This document shows positions 33,524 through 40,580 of a stretch of DNA of 64,000 nt, piece after piece. Every line of letters starts with the position of its first letter. Position 1 is the first letter of the stretch. The notes under the pieces were generated by a model. It was not told where the DNA came from. It was given only the letters and a program-made list of their open reading frames with translations, and made no database searches. Source of the stretch: a virus; the IMG/VR virus record IMGVR_UViG_3300008108_000169, positions 23,500 to 87,499 of that record. The stretch is one strand, 5' to 3'. Position numbers and translations under genes: made by a program.

Positions 33524-33808
33524 TTATTTAAAGAATTGTGCTACGCTATCCCAATGACTTGACATCCAACCAAGCACGGCCATGCCGCCTAGTATCATGT
33601 AAGTCCATTTCATCTTAAACCCTTCTAGGTCTTTGATCTTTCCAGCAAGTTGGGCGTGTTGTTCGCAACTGGCATCATACATGGTCTTTAGTTGTGCTTT
33701 GATATCGTCATGGCCAGCTTTGATGTCCACCTGCAGATGGTCAATTTTTTCATCTAAGTTAGCTACTTTCGTTTCGACTATACCAAGTCGTTCTGCTGTT
33801 GTCGCCAT
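33524..33808 (-). CDS. Coiled-coil protein with C-terminal membrane helix (XhlA/holin-like)
   Basis: 94 aa. A long coiled coil (ERLGIVETKVANLDEKIDHL, QVDIKAGHDDIKAQLKTM) is followed by one membrane helix near the C-terminus (WTYMILGGMAVLGWMSS). This topology matches XhlA-type hemolysin/holin helper proteins. SD GGAG precedes the start. Role in lysis is possible but unproven. Confidence 0.65.
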   Translation of the reverse strand: MATTAERLGIVETKVANLDEKIDHLQVDIKAGHDDIKAQLKTMYDASCEQHAQLAGKIKDLEGFKMKWTYMILGGMAVLGWMSSHWDSVAQFFK

Positions 33809-33887
33809 CGTGGCATTCTCCGTTATTAAGTCAGGGCTCTTATGAGCATGTGCCTAATCAAAAATGCCTTGTAGTTGCCTTATGATA

Positions 33888-33894
33888 TATTTAT
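33888..33894 (-). promoter_or_regulatory. Late promoter core ATAAATA
   Basis: Minus-strand TAATAAATATATC about 80 nt upstream of the XhlA-like gene, at the stop of the gene before it. Confidence 0.45.
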
Positions 33895-34172
33895 TAAAGT
33901 TGTTTAAAAATAATGTTGCGGGCATCGCCATCTGTTACAAAAACAGCATAGTTTTGCTCCATAGATTCGTCTAATCCACTAATATAAGGTACACCCTCAA
34001 AGTCATTTATTAAAAATGAAACAGGATTATTCAAATCTCCGAATAGGTAATCTTTTTCTACTTCAAATTCAAAAACCCAAACTTTTATTATTTTACTAGT
34101 TTTAAATCCAACTACGTTACCTGCTACTGTTATTACTTCAGGTTTTTTAGAAAAAGATACATTTGCCCTCAT
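33894..34172 (-). CDS. Hypothetical virion protein whose N-terminal start is unclear (92 aa or more)
   Basis: From the first ATG the product is MRANVSFSKKPEVITVAGNV and onward, ending ARNIIFKQL. The same frame upstream, back to a TAG near 34288, codes for natural-looking sequence (TTVQTLQETDRWKEQNFQTV, LQTLG) but contains no ATG. It overlaps the C-terminus of the 124-aa gene in the +1 frame. Either it starts at an unusual codon or the two are one gene split by an indel. Confidence 0.6.
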   Translation of the reverse strand: MRANVSFSKKPEVITVAGNVVGFKTSKIIKVWVFEFEVEKDYLFGDLNNPVSFLINDFEGVPYISGLDESMEQNYAVFVTDGDARNIIFKQL

Positions 34173-34521
34173 ACCTAAAGTTTGAAGAACTGTTTGGAAG
34201 TTTTGTTCCTTCCATCGATCTGTTTCTTGTAATGTCTGTACCGTAGTCGCCTGAGCTAGTACCGATAGTACCTGTTCCTTGAACTGCTAGGTAAACTGGA
34301 TCTGTACCGATAGTTCCTGCGATACCTGCAACTGTGAATGCATCGTTTGTTGAACCAACGTCTGTTCCAACTGTTAGTGCTTTGATAACTGCAACTAATT
34401 CAGCTTCTGTTGCGTTGCCTGTTCCTTTGTTTACGCTAACAATGCGTGTACGTGGGCCTAGGCCGTTTACTGTTGATAATTGCTCGTAATTAGCAATGAC
34501 TGTTCCTGATAATGCTGGCAT
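34147..34521 (-). CDS. Small virion protein (124 aa as encoded, C-terminus doubtful)
   Basis: Starts MPALSGTVIANYEQLSTVNG with a good SD and an ATAAATA core at 34576-34582. The Gly/Thr-rich beta composition (FTVAGIAGTIGTDPVYLAVQ) is like small head-decoration or tail proteins. The last 25 residues (RNRSMEGTKLPNSSSNFRYE) lie over a region that codes better in the +1 frame, so the C-terminus may be an artefact of a frame break. Confidence 0.65.
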   Translation of the reverse strand: MPALSGTVIANYEQLSTVNGLGPRTRIVSVNKGTGNATEAELVAVIKALTVGTDVGSTNDAFTVAGIAGTIGTDPVYLAVQGTGTIGTSSGDYGTDITRNRSMEGTKLPNSSSNFRYEGKCIFF

Positions 34522-34575
34522 AATAATTTCTCCTCTTTAGCATTAAACCTACCACTCCGTAGGCTTTTGTATATG

Positions 34576-34582
34576 TATTTAT
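34576..34582 (-). promoter_or_regulatory. Late promoter core ATAAATA
   Basis: Minus-strand AATAAATACATA about 55 nt upstream of the 124-aa virion gene. Confidence 0.5.
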
Positions 34583-34603
34583 TATTTGGACTAGAAATCT
34601 AGC

Positions 34604-35446
34604 TTAAAGGGCCAGTTTTTGGCGAATAGATTTGAACCAATCTACTGTGCCTTCTTTTACGGCTACACCCTTTTTAGCCATATCGTCACGGAACTGTGCT
34701 AGGCGAGGGCTGTCTATGCCCCCAACAGCATCTATAATGCTTTCAGCACTGCCTAGATCGTCTGCTGTAGCTTTAGGACCTAGCACAATGCGAGCAAGCT
34801 CGTCAACATCTTGTGTTACGATTTCTCCAGTAGCACGATTTTTTAGGCTACCGCCAAACCCGTCATACTGGAATGTCTTAGGAGGGTGTCCTGGAATACT
34901 GTTAACTAGACTAGATACTGCTAACTGTTGATCAACACCTTTGTACGGACTGTCTTTGCGACTGTAATCATGCTCATGATGACGTCCGATAGCATGGGCA
35001 TTTTTCATAGTCATTAGATCTATTTGAAAGTATGCAGGTAGGCCTTCTATTTCTTTGCCCACAGGCAAGCCTATGTGTACATTTTTACCAATCTGTGTAG
35101 TTGGAAACTGCTGGCTCATTGCTTTAGCCAGGGCAACACGTACTTCTTTGTCGTCTGCTTCCGGTGCTAGGCCAAGTTTGCCTTTGATTGCATCTGTGTC
35201 AATAAACACGTCAACATCACCGGAATCAATTTTAGTAGTTCCTTTCTTGGCAAAACGATGTTCTGGGTCAAATGATCCGGCGCCACCACTACGCCAAAAA
35301 CCTGGATCACCTAGGTCTGCTAGAATAGGCTGTAGTTGCTTTTTGATCTGTAAAAACTGTTCTTTGCTTAGGCGGACTAATACACCCTTTTCTGGGTTAT
35401 TGTCTAGCGCATCTATTCCTAGCTTTTTAAGAGCATTACCACTCAT
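34604..35446 (-). CDS. Nucleotidyltransferase-like phage protein (280 aa)
   Basis: Core GGAGSFDPEHRFAKKGTTKI, then DSGDVDVFIDTD, has the G-S and D-x-D spacing of nucleotidyltransferase folds, and YFQIDLMTMKN could give the third acidic residue. A conserved C-terminal part (TQDVDELARIVLGPKATADD) follows. ATGA coupling to the gene upstream. Substrate unknown; late context. Confidence 0.6.
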   Translation of the reverse strand: MSGNALKKLGIDALDNNPEKGVLVRLSKEQFLQIKKQLQPILADLGDPGFWRSGGAGSFDPEHRFAKKGTTKIDSGDVDVFIDTDAIKGKLGLAPEADDKEVRVALAKAMSQQFPTTQIGKNVHIGLPVGKEIEGLPAYFQIDLMTMKNAHAIGRHHEHDYSRKDSPYKGVDQQLAVSSLVNSIPGHPPKTFQYDGFGGSLKNRATGEIVTQDVDELARIVLGPKATADDLGSAESIIDAVGGIDSPRLAQFRDDMAKKGVAVKEGTVDWFKSIRQKLAL

Positions 35447-35694
35447 TCTTTAGATTCCTGAATACGTTTAACACCACGCTTAAATTTCGCAGGATCACCT
35501 GATTTAATGCTATTGATAAATCTACGCTCAAGTTCTGCGGCTGTTTCGATATCGTAATGTTCTCTAATCAGTGAGATTAGATTGATAGCACTTTGTATGA
35601 TGTTACTGCCCCGGCTTTCTACTACGAGATCAGTATCTCTACTAATCCCTAAATCCGAAAGCTCCTGCAGAATCGATCTAGTTGATTTTCTCAT
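35443..35694 (-). CDS. Small protein with capsid-targeting-like N-terminus (83 aa)
   Basis: The start at ATG 35694 (GGAAG 8 nt upstream) gives MRKSTRSILQELSDLGISRD; an in-frame ATG at 35712 lacks an SD and lies inside the late core. Helical, charged, ends RGVKRIQESKE. Function unknown. Confidence 0.6.
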   Translation of the reverse strand: MRKSTRSILQELSDLGISRDTDLVVESRGSNIIQSAINLISLIREHYDIETAAELERRFINSIKSGDPAKFKRGVKRIQESKE

Positions 35695-35712
35695 ATTTGT
35701 GTCTTCCAACAT

Positions 35713-35719
35713 TATTTAT
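35713..35719 (-). promoter_or_regulatory. Late promoter core ATAAATA
   Basis: Minus-strand CAATAAATAATG 18 nt before the preferred start of the 83-aa gene. A TTGATT-17-TAATAT pair overlaps it further upstream. Confidence 0.45.
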
Positions 35720-35795
35720 TGTATATTACAATATCTTTTTGGTAAAATCAAGCCGTTAGAACAGGTCAATAAATGTGCAGTTGCACACGACTCAG

Positions 35796-35803
35796 TATAA
35801 ATA
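35796..35803 (+). promoter_or_regulatory. T4-type late promoter TATAAATA, plus strand
   Basis: Perfect core within a dyad (CAGTATAAATACTG), 23 nt before the first plus-strand gene. A second dyad (TGTGCA-GT-TGCACA, about 35775-35788) lies just upstream. Confidence 0.6.
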
Positions 35804-35826
35804 CTGATACACACAAGGAGAGAGTA

Positions 35827-35949
35827 ATGTTTAAAAAAGTTCTATCATCAGTATGGGATTTTTTCTGTGCAGTTGGGGAAGCTCGATATGCCGCAGAATT
35901 AGCCCGCAATGGCAAATGGCGTGAAGCCCAGGAATATTGCCAGAAGTAA
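35827..35949 (+). CDS. Small phage protein (40 aa)
   Basis: Product MFKKVLSSVWDFFCAVGEAR and YAAELARNGKWREAQEYCQK. SD AAGGAG in the leader GATACACACAAGGAG. An amphipathic N-terminal helix and charged C-terminus. It precedes the next gene by 1 nt. Function unknown. Confidence 0.7.
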   Translation: MFKKVLSSVWDFFCAVGEARYAAELARNGKWREAQEYCQK

Positions 35950-35950
35950 T

Positions 35951-36160
35951 ATGTTTTGCGAATTCCAAGAAGTACCGTATCACCAGTGGGGGCCGTGGCG
36001 TAATCAATGGGGTTACATAACCACGGTAGCCCAGTTTGCTGAAGATGATATCCTGCTTAAATCTATCACCCCTTATAAAACAAAGATCGTTAAAAGATAT
36101 AGCGACTGGGAAGATTGTCAGCGTGGGATAGAATTAATTGAACAGGATAGGAGATTCTAA
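35951..36160 (+). CDS. Hypothetical protein (69 aa)
   Basis: Start at ATG 35951, one base after the preceding stop; a longer frame from 35909 overlaps that gene. Product MFCEFQEVPYHQWGPWRNQW, Trp-rich, ending GIELIEQDRRF. The TAATG junction leads to the next small frame. Not recognised. Confidence 0.65.
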   Translation: MFCEFQEVPYHQWGPWRNQWGYITTVAQFAEDDILLKSITPYKTKIVKRYSDWEDCQRGIELIEQDRRF

Positions 36161-36237
36161 TGACACAGTTACACTGGCAACCAATGACCGACGAAGATGT
36201 CGAATGGGTAAATAATCCAGGGAAAAAATCATGTTGA
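36160..36237 (+). CDS. Possible 25-aa peptide
   Basis: TAATG overlap with the previous stop; product MTQLHWQPMTDEDVEWVNNP and GKKSC. Too short to judge beyond the coupling and natural composition. Confidence 0.4.
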   Translation: MTQLHWQPMTDEDVEWVNNPGKKSC

Positions 36238-36240
36238 CTC

Positions 36241-36269
36241 TTGATTTCTTTCCTGCAGGTATATATAAT
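36241..36269 (+). promoter_or_regulatory. Sigma70-like promoter, plus strand
   Basis: TTGATT (36241-36246), 17-bp spacer, TATAAT (36264-36269); the start codon follows at 36297. Confidence 0.6.
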
Positions 36270-36296
36270 AATAACACATACACACAAGGAGGAGTT

Positions 36297-36518
36297 ATGT
36301 TTTCACCACACTTTTATATTGAATCTTTTCAGAACACTAAAAAGATTGTTACTGATCAGATCTTCAAAGATCCCGCCCTAAACAAAGCGGCACATGCATA
36401 TATCGATGCACAAACCCAATTCGCCAAGATGGCTGTTAACAACACCATTGACATGGCTAAATATTCTGTGGAAACAGTCAGCAAGTATCTGTTTCCTAAG
36501 AAGGAAGGTACCGCCTAA
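36297..36518 (+). CDS. Phasin-like small helical protein (73 aa)
   Basis: Start at ATG 36297 behind AAGGAGGAG. Product begins MFSPHFYIESFQNTKKIVTD and ends VSKYLFPKKEGTA; FAKMAVNNTIDMAKYSVETV has the amphipathic helix pattern of phasin-type proteins. Related small proteins occur in marine T4-like phages. Function unknown. Confidence 0.7.
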   Translation: MFSPHFYIESFQNTKKIVTDQIFKDPALNKAAHAYIDAQTQFAKMAVNNTIDMAKYSVETVSKYLFPKKEGTA

Positions 36519-36550
36519 AGGTACAGACATACACACACAAGGAGATTATT

Positions 36551-36835
36551 ATGTCAACAGTATTAAATGGACTACCAGAAGTGAAACTACCAGAAGTTAA
36601 ATTTAACAAGAACGGCTACGAAATCCGTACAGACATCCTAGCAATGGCCAAGGACCTAGTTGAAAGCGAATATCGCGTTGCTTTCCAAGGTTGGGAAATG
36701 TCAGCACAGCGTGACGAGAAGACTGGTCAGATCGTTACTACAGTGGCTATGCCACAATTTCCAGGACTTGATAAAGTTCTAGAAACAGCTGAAAAGATGT
36801 ATGGTTTTGTTAACGCTGGTGCTAGCAAGAAGTAA
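36551..36835 (+). CDS. Conserved marine phage protein (94 aa)
   Basis: Product contains FNKNGYEIRTDILAMAKDLV then QGWEMSAQRDEKTGQIVTTV, a pattern I recognise as widespread in marine T4-like phages with unknown role. SD AAGGAG in the repeated leader ACACACAAGGAG. A strong terminator follows at 36886-36910. Confidence 0.75.
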   Translation: MSTVLNGLPEVKLPEVKFNKNGYEIRTDILAMAKDLVESEYRVAFQGWEMSAQRDEKTGQIVTTVAMPQFPGLDKVLETAEKMYGFVNAGASKK

Positions 36836-36885
36836 TTATATCGGCTAAATGCCTTATAGTCACGCATAGCGTTTATTATATATTA

Positions 36886-36910
36886 GGACGGGCACTACGG
36901 TGCTCGTTCT
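36886..36910 (+). terminator. Terminator hairpin with UACG tetraloop
   Basis: GGACGGGCAC and GTGCTCGTTC pair over ten positions (some G-U) around TACG, a UNCG-type extra-stable loop closed by C-G; TCTT follows. It ends the plus-strand small-gene cluster. Confidence 0.75.
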
Positions 36911-36916
36911 CTTATG

Positions 36917-37011
36917 TGAGCTTAGGGAATTTGGCCTTTACCCTTGTGCTAGTGGAAACAAGGAAAACACTAGCATTCAGCATCCTTCCATACCTTGTTG
37001 ATCTAAGCTCA
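36917..37011. repeat. Nested inverted repeats between convergent genes
   Basis: Outer arms TGAGCTTAG (36917-36925) and CTAAGCTCA (37003-37011); inner arms TGCTAGTG (36947-36954) and CACTAGCA (36968-36975). No coding potential. Could be a second terminator, a small structured RNA or a protein-binding site. Confidence 0.55.
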
Positions 37012-37018
37012 ATAGTAT

Positions 37019-37423
37019 TTAAACTATCGACTCTCGATCAAACAGGTTAGGGTGCTTTTTACCCCAATTACGCATAATCACTGCGGCTTCGGCATTGGCT
37101 TCGTTTTCTTGTGGGCTACCGGTAGCACCAGGATCGTCGCCATCAAGTTCTCGATTTAGATCTTGTTTGTAGTGGACAAGCTCGTGTGCCAGTGTACGAC
37201 AGACATCCATGATGTGTCTGTTAACTACAGTAATACGAATATGTTCGTTACCGTAGCCTCCGAAACTAGAATGTTCAACACTACCTTTAGCATCAAACTT
37301 AAATTCAAACTTAGGAAGGCTGTCAAGTTCTAAGTGTTCTGCGGCAAATCGAACAAATTCAAGCAAGGTGCTGTAAGTATCTTTACGACTCATTCCTTCG
37401 GTTAGTAGCTCTTTGATTTTCAT
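37019..37423 (-). CDS. HExxH zinc-metalloprotease-like protein with capsid-targeting-like N-terminus
   Basis: 134 aa. MKIKELLTEG resembles the T4 targeting peptide with a Glu-Gly junction at 9-10. VCRTLAHELVHYKQDL contains HELVH (zinc-binding His pair and catalytic Glu), and EANAEAAVIMRNW may give the third ligand. SprT-like or minigluzincin-like size. If packaged, it would be a protease delivered with DNA. TAATG overlap with the gene upstream. Confidence 0.78.
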   Translation of the reverse strand: MKIKELLTEGMSRKDTYSTLLEFVRFAAEHLELDSLPKFEFKFDAKGSVEHSSFGGYGNEHIRITVVNRHIMDVCRTLAHELVHYKQDLNRELDGDDPGATGSPQENEANAEAAVIMRNWGKKHPNLFDRESIV

Positions 37424-37836
37424 TACTTCTTCCTACCTTGGCAATGAGCACGTTGGCTAAATCCTTTTGGATTGTTACAGTTGATAGAACGCTTGTATTT
37501 GTCGCTCCACTCTTCACCAATATTTTTATCTATACCTCTGCTACCTGTACCACCCTTACGACGTTTGGCAGCTAGTTCTTCAATGCCGTGGCGAATCTGT
37601 TCTAAGTTCTGCTCTAGACCCATAAACAGACCGCCCTTGGCATCACGCACAATACTCTGCCACACTAGTAAATCGTTTGACTCTGCACGTTCTGCTAGAT
37701 CTTTTAATTGAGCACGGGCCTGCATGATGCGCCCTTTTAAGCTCATTGGATTAGCTTTTTCGTGGCCGTAGATTACGGGATCGTTAGGATCACCGGTCAT
37801 ATCTATTGGAGTTTCTAGCAGTTGATGTATCTTCAT
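37423..37836 (-). CDS. Protein with capsid-targeting-like N-terminus and basic Cys-containing tail (137 aa)
   Basis: MKIHQLLETPIDMTGDPNDP at the start; central helical region; C-terminus NCNNPKGFSQRAHCQGRKK, a motif I know from several marine phage proteins. The basic Cys/His tail could bind DNA or metal. Likely a head-internal protein; function unknown. Confidence 0.7.
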   Translation of the reverse strand: MKIHQLLETPIDMTGDPNDPVIYGHEKANPMSLKGRIMQARAQLKDLAERAESNDLLVWQSIVRDAKGGLFMGLEQNLEQIRHGIEELAAKRRKGGTGSRGIDKNIGEEWSDKYKRSINCNNPKGFSQRAHCQGRKK

Positions 37837-37851
37837 AATAATACTTATCTT

Positions 37852-39183
37852 TTAGTAGATTTCGCGCCACTGTAGACCTGCACCTACGTTAGTGCTCTGA
37901 GCGCCAATATTAGTTGCTACAATCAAATAAATTTCGCTATCAGTACTGTCATAGTTTTGTACGATATAATTCTTTTTAGCTTCGCTAGGTAAGTTAGATG
38001 CTGGCGCACCACCTGCTTTTTGACTACCCTGTGTGCTGGCTCCTACCCAACCGTTGTCTAGCTCGTCACCGTCAGTCCAAGTAGTAGCATCTACATTATA
38101 TTGTACACCGCTGTCATCATCTACATCTGTCCAAGTAGTGTCGTTAAGAAAAGTACTATTGGGTAGTTTTAACAAGCGCCATTTAATACTGTCGCCATCA
38201 CTGAACATCTTAAGATTGCCCATACGCACAATCATACGATTGGCATAGGTTCTAAATGCAGTTTTTAATCTAATGGCTATGATAGGCGATGTAGCACCTG
38301 CGGCAATGGTTTTTAGAGCGGGACTGGTTACAGCCCAATCAATACCTGCTTCCACATAGCCACCTTCGCTGGCCACAGTACTACAGATCTGATCAAAGTA
38401 GGCACCTGTGGTTGCGCCTGTGTTTACAATTTCACAGCGTACAGGCAAGTTAGGTGTACTCATATACACAGTAGACAAATTATTAGAGTGATGGAATATG
38501 TGACAGGGTATGAATGAACCTTCGTGTACAAATCCCACAGTAACCGAACCTACCCCTAACCATTGAAACTCTATAAATGACAGTTGTGTTTTAGTAATAT
38601 CTAAGCTAAATTGGCTTCCGCCTTGTCCGTTACAACTATCAATGTTCCATTCGCTTTGTGTCTTACGAACTTCTTGTGGCGCTCCAGTTATATAACTGCG
38701 TATGACCCAACTCAGTGTACCATCGCCCGCCTGTTCAAAGTAGATGCCATTGTTGTCATCGTAGTAACCTGTGCGTTTGGTTACATTAGGTGTTGCCGCA
38801 TAGAAATTAAAACTGCTGAGTATCTGCTGACTCTTGCCAGGCATATAATGATGATAGAATTTGGTCTGATGCACTACACGGCTGCTAGGATCGTTTGAGG
38901 TTGTTAGTCTAGCACAGGCTTTGTTAGGTTGAAATGCCACAGTACCGCCATTGACTAGGTAATCTACAAAGTTTGGATCTAATCCATATAAATGCTTATA
39001 GTCGCCTAAGGTAAACGGACTAGACATACGAATACGGCCAAACGCATCTGTCTGTCCTACCTTAAGTGTGGTACGAAGCACAGGTTGCCCTAGAGCATTG
39101 TACTCCATGGTATTATGTAGGTCTAGTAGATTAGACTCATGCGGATGCTGATAGTTAGTTGAATTAGGTTGTTGAACGCCCAT
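37852..39183 (-). CDS. Virion structural protein (443 aa)
   Basis: Begins MGVQQPNSTNYQHPHESNLL, and contains LRTTLKVGQTDAFGRIRMSS, PFTLGDYKHLYGLDPNFVDY and a beta-rich remainder ending TNVGAGLQWREIY. This arrangement occurs in marine T4-like phage virion proteins. Probably a fibre, neck or decoration component. It starts just past the stop of the LamG gene. Confidence 0.72.
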   Translation of the reverse strand: MGVQQPNSTNYQHPHESNLLDLHNTMEYNALGQPVLRTTLKVGQTDAFGRIRMSSPFTLGDYKHLYGLDPNFVDYLVNGGTVAFQPNKACARLTTSNDPSSRVVHQTKFYHHYMPGKSQQILSSFNFYAATPNVTKRTGYYDDNNGIYFEQAGDGTLSWVIRSYITGAPQEVRKTQSEWNIDSCNGQGGSQFSLDITKTQLSFIEFQWLGVGSVTVGFVHEGSFIPCHIFHHSNNLSTVYMSTPNLPVRCEIVNTGATTGAYFDQICSTVASEGGYVEAGIDWAVTSPALKTIAAGATSPIIAIRLKTAFRTYANRMIVRMGNLKMFSDGDSIKWRLLKLPNSTFLNDTTWTDVDDDSGVQYNVDATTWTDGDELDNGWVGASTQGSQKAGGAPASNLPSEAKKNYIVQNYDSTDSEIYLIVATNIGAQSTNVGAGLQWREIY

Positions 39184-39186
39184 GGA

Positions 39187-40203
39187 TTACAAGCCCCATT
39201 TATTGCTGAGATAGTTTTCCACGTTAGAAATTTCAGTAGAATTTAACGCATGGGTAAAAATTAAGAACTCGCCTATATCACCTGTATAGTAGTTGGCACC
39301 ATTATTGTTACCAATATATAAAGTAGTATTACTTGCACTGAGAGTATCACCTACTGTTCCGGCAAATGTAAGTGTAATATCAGTTTTATCGTATCGGTAC
39401 TTTAAACTTGCGGCATTGGTAGTTTGTGTACCGTCATAGGCAAAAGTATGTATATGGAATGCTGTGCCATCATTGACTACTGTACTAGTTCCTACGCCGC
39501 CAGCAGCCTTGGCTACAAACTTTCCTGCCGTAGTATCATAAATCAATCCGGTAGCACCACTATTGGTTACAAATATATTTGGGCTTCCTGTTGTTGCTGT
39601 CATCTTCATCACTACAAAAACTGTCAGGGCAGGAGCACTGGCTAACGAAGAATACGGATTGATACTTAAACCATCGTTACCGTCAAAACGAACAACACTT
39701 AGAGTATTCTGTTCACTGGTCTGGTAACTGGCTCTAGTAGTAGCACCGCCAATTGGGTTAGCGTTGTGGGCGAAACCAGACTTGTCTGTCCATTGCGTGA
39801 ACGTCTGGCCGTCACTAGGGTTGCTTGGAACGAATTGTACTCCATCACTGCCATCATACCAAGATTCAAGCTGAACAAAAGTTTCTGTAGGAACTGCTTC
39901 TTCAATTGTAGCAGGTGCCGACAATGATGCAATTCCTACCCAGGGCCTAGCTGGTAGTAAAGGGTCTGCATCTGCTGTGGTTCCGTAGGCTAAACTCAGT
40001 GCGTCTAAATCATAAACATTATTAGTTCTATAATAAGGTTTAGATGAATCTACTGATCCAGAAATAGTTCCATCATCAGCAACTATTTTACCTTGACGTT
40101 TTGCCTGTGCAATATCTAATTTAGCCACCTGTCTTGCGGCTTTGTTAGCAACAGGATCAGATCCGTCGCCTGAAATTAAATGAGCAATACCGTTAGCTGA
40201 CAT
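39187..40203 (-). CDS. LamG/concanavalin-like lectin-domain virion protein
   Basis: 338 aa. Residues about 105-335 form a laminin-G/ConA-type sandwich: WYDGSDGVQFVPSNPSDGQT, LSVVRFDGNDGLSI, LYIGNNNGANYYTGDIGEFL, ending NYLSNKWGL, a classic ending for this fold. It probably binds host-surface glycans. TAATG overlap with the 111-aa gene upstream; late block. Confidence 0.78.
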   Translation of the reverse strand: MSANGIAHLISGDGSDPVANKAARQVAKLDIAQAKRQGKIVADDGTISGSVDSSKPYYRTNNVYDLDALSLAYGTTADADPLLPARPWVGIASLSAPATIEEAVPTETFVQLESWYDGSDGVQFVPSNPSDGQTFTQWTDKSGFAHNANPIGGATTRASYQTSEQNTLSVVRFDGNDGLSINPYSSLASAPALTVFVVMKMTATTGSPNIFVTNSGATGLIYDTTAGKFVAKAAGGVGTSTVVNDGTAFHIHTFAYDGTQTTNAASLKYRYDKTDITLTFAGTVGDTLSASNTTLYIGNNNGANYYTGDIGEFLIFTHALNSTEISNVENYLSNKWGL

Positions 40204-40538
40204 TATTCATTCTCCGGATTATGTTGGTGCCCAGGATAAGCACTTGGATGCTGTACACGAATATCGCTAGGATGTTTAGGTTCTTGCCAACCACCGCCAG
40301 CATCTTTAGTTACTGCGTCTATATCTGCATATTCTTCCTTAGGTGCATTTGAAAAAACGCTAGCAGAGCCGTCTGTATCGTCTTTGCTGACTAGATCTAC
40401 TATCTGTTTAAATTTGCGAATAGTATCCGGATTCTCTTCTTGCGGCTCTGCTACAGCAACTACCTGTATTTCTGGTTCTGCTGTTTTCTGGCCGTCAATT
40501 AAGTCTAAAATACTGCGTATGATTTCTTGGGCTCTCAT
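40203..40538 (-). CDS. Small head-associated protein with capsid-targeting-like N-terminus (111 aa)
   Basis: MRAQEIIRSILDLIDGQK, then an acidic linker, and a conserved C-terminus KHPSDIRVQHPSAYPGHQHN. Such ends occur in marine T4-like phage head-region proteins. Function unknown. Divergent from the ALAS gene. Confidence 0.7.
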   Translation of the reverse strand: MRAQEIIRSILDLIDGQKTAEPEIQVVAVAEPQEENPDTIRKFKQIVDLVSKDDTDGSASVFSNAPKEEYADIDAVTKDAGGGWQEPKHPSDIRVQHPSAYPGHQHNPENE

Positions 40539-40580
40539 GATTGTTTCCTGTATCCTATATTTAGTGTTAAATAGCGTACT

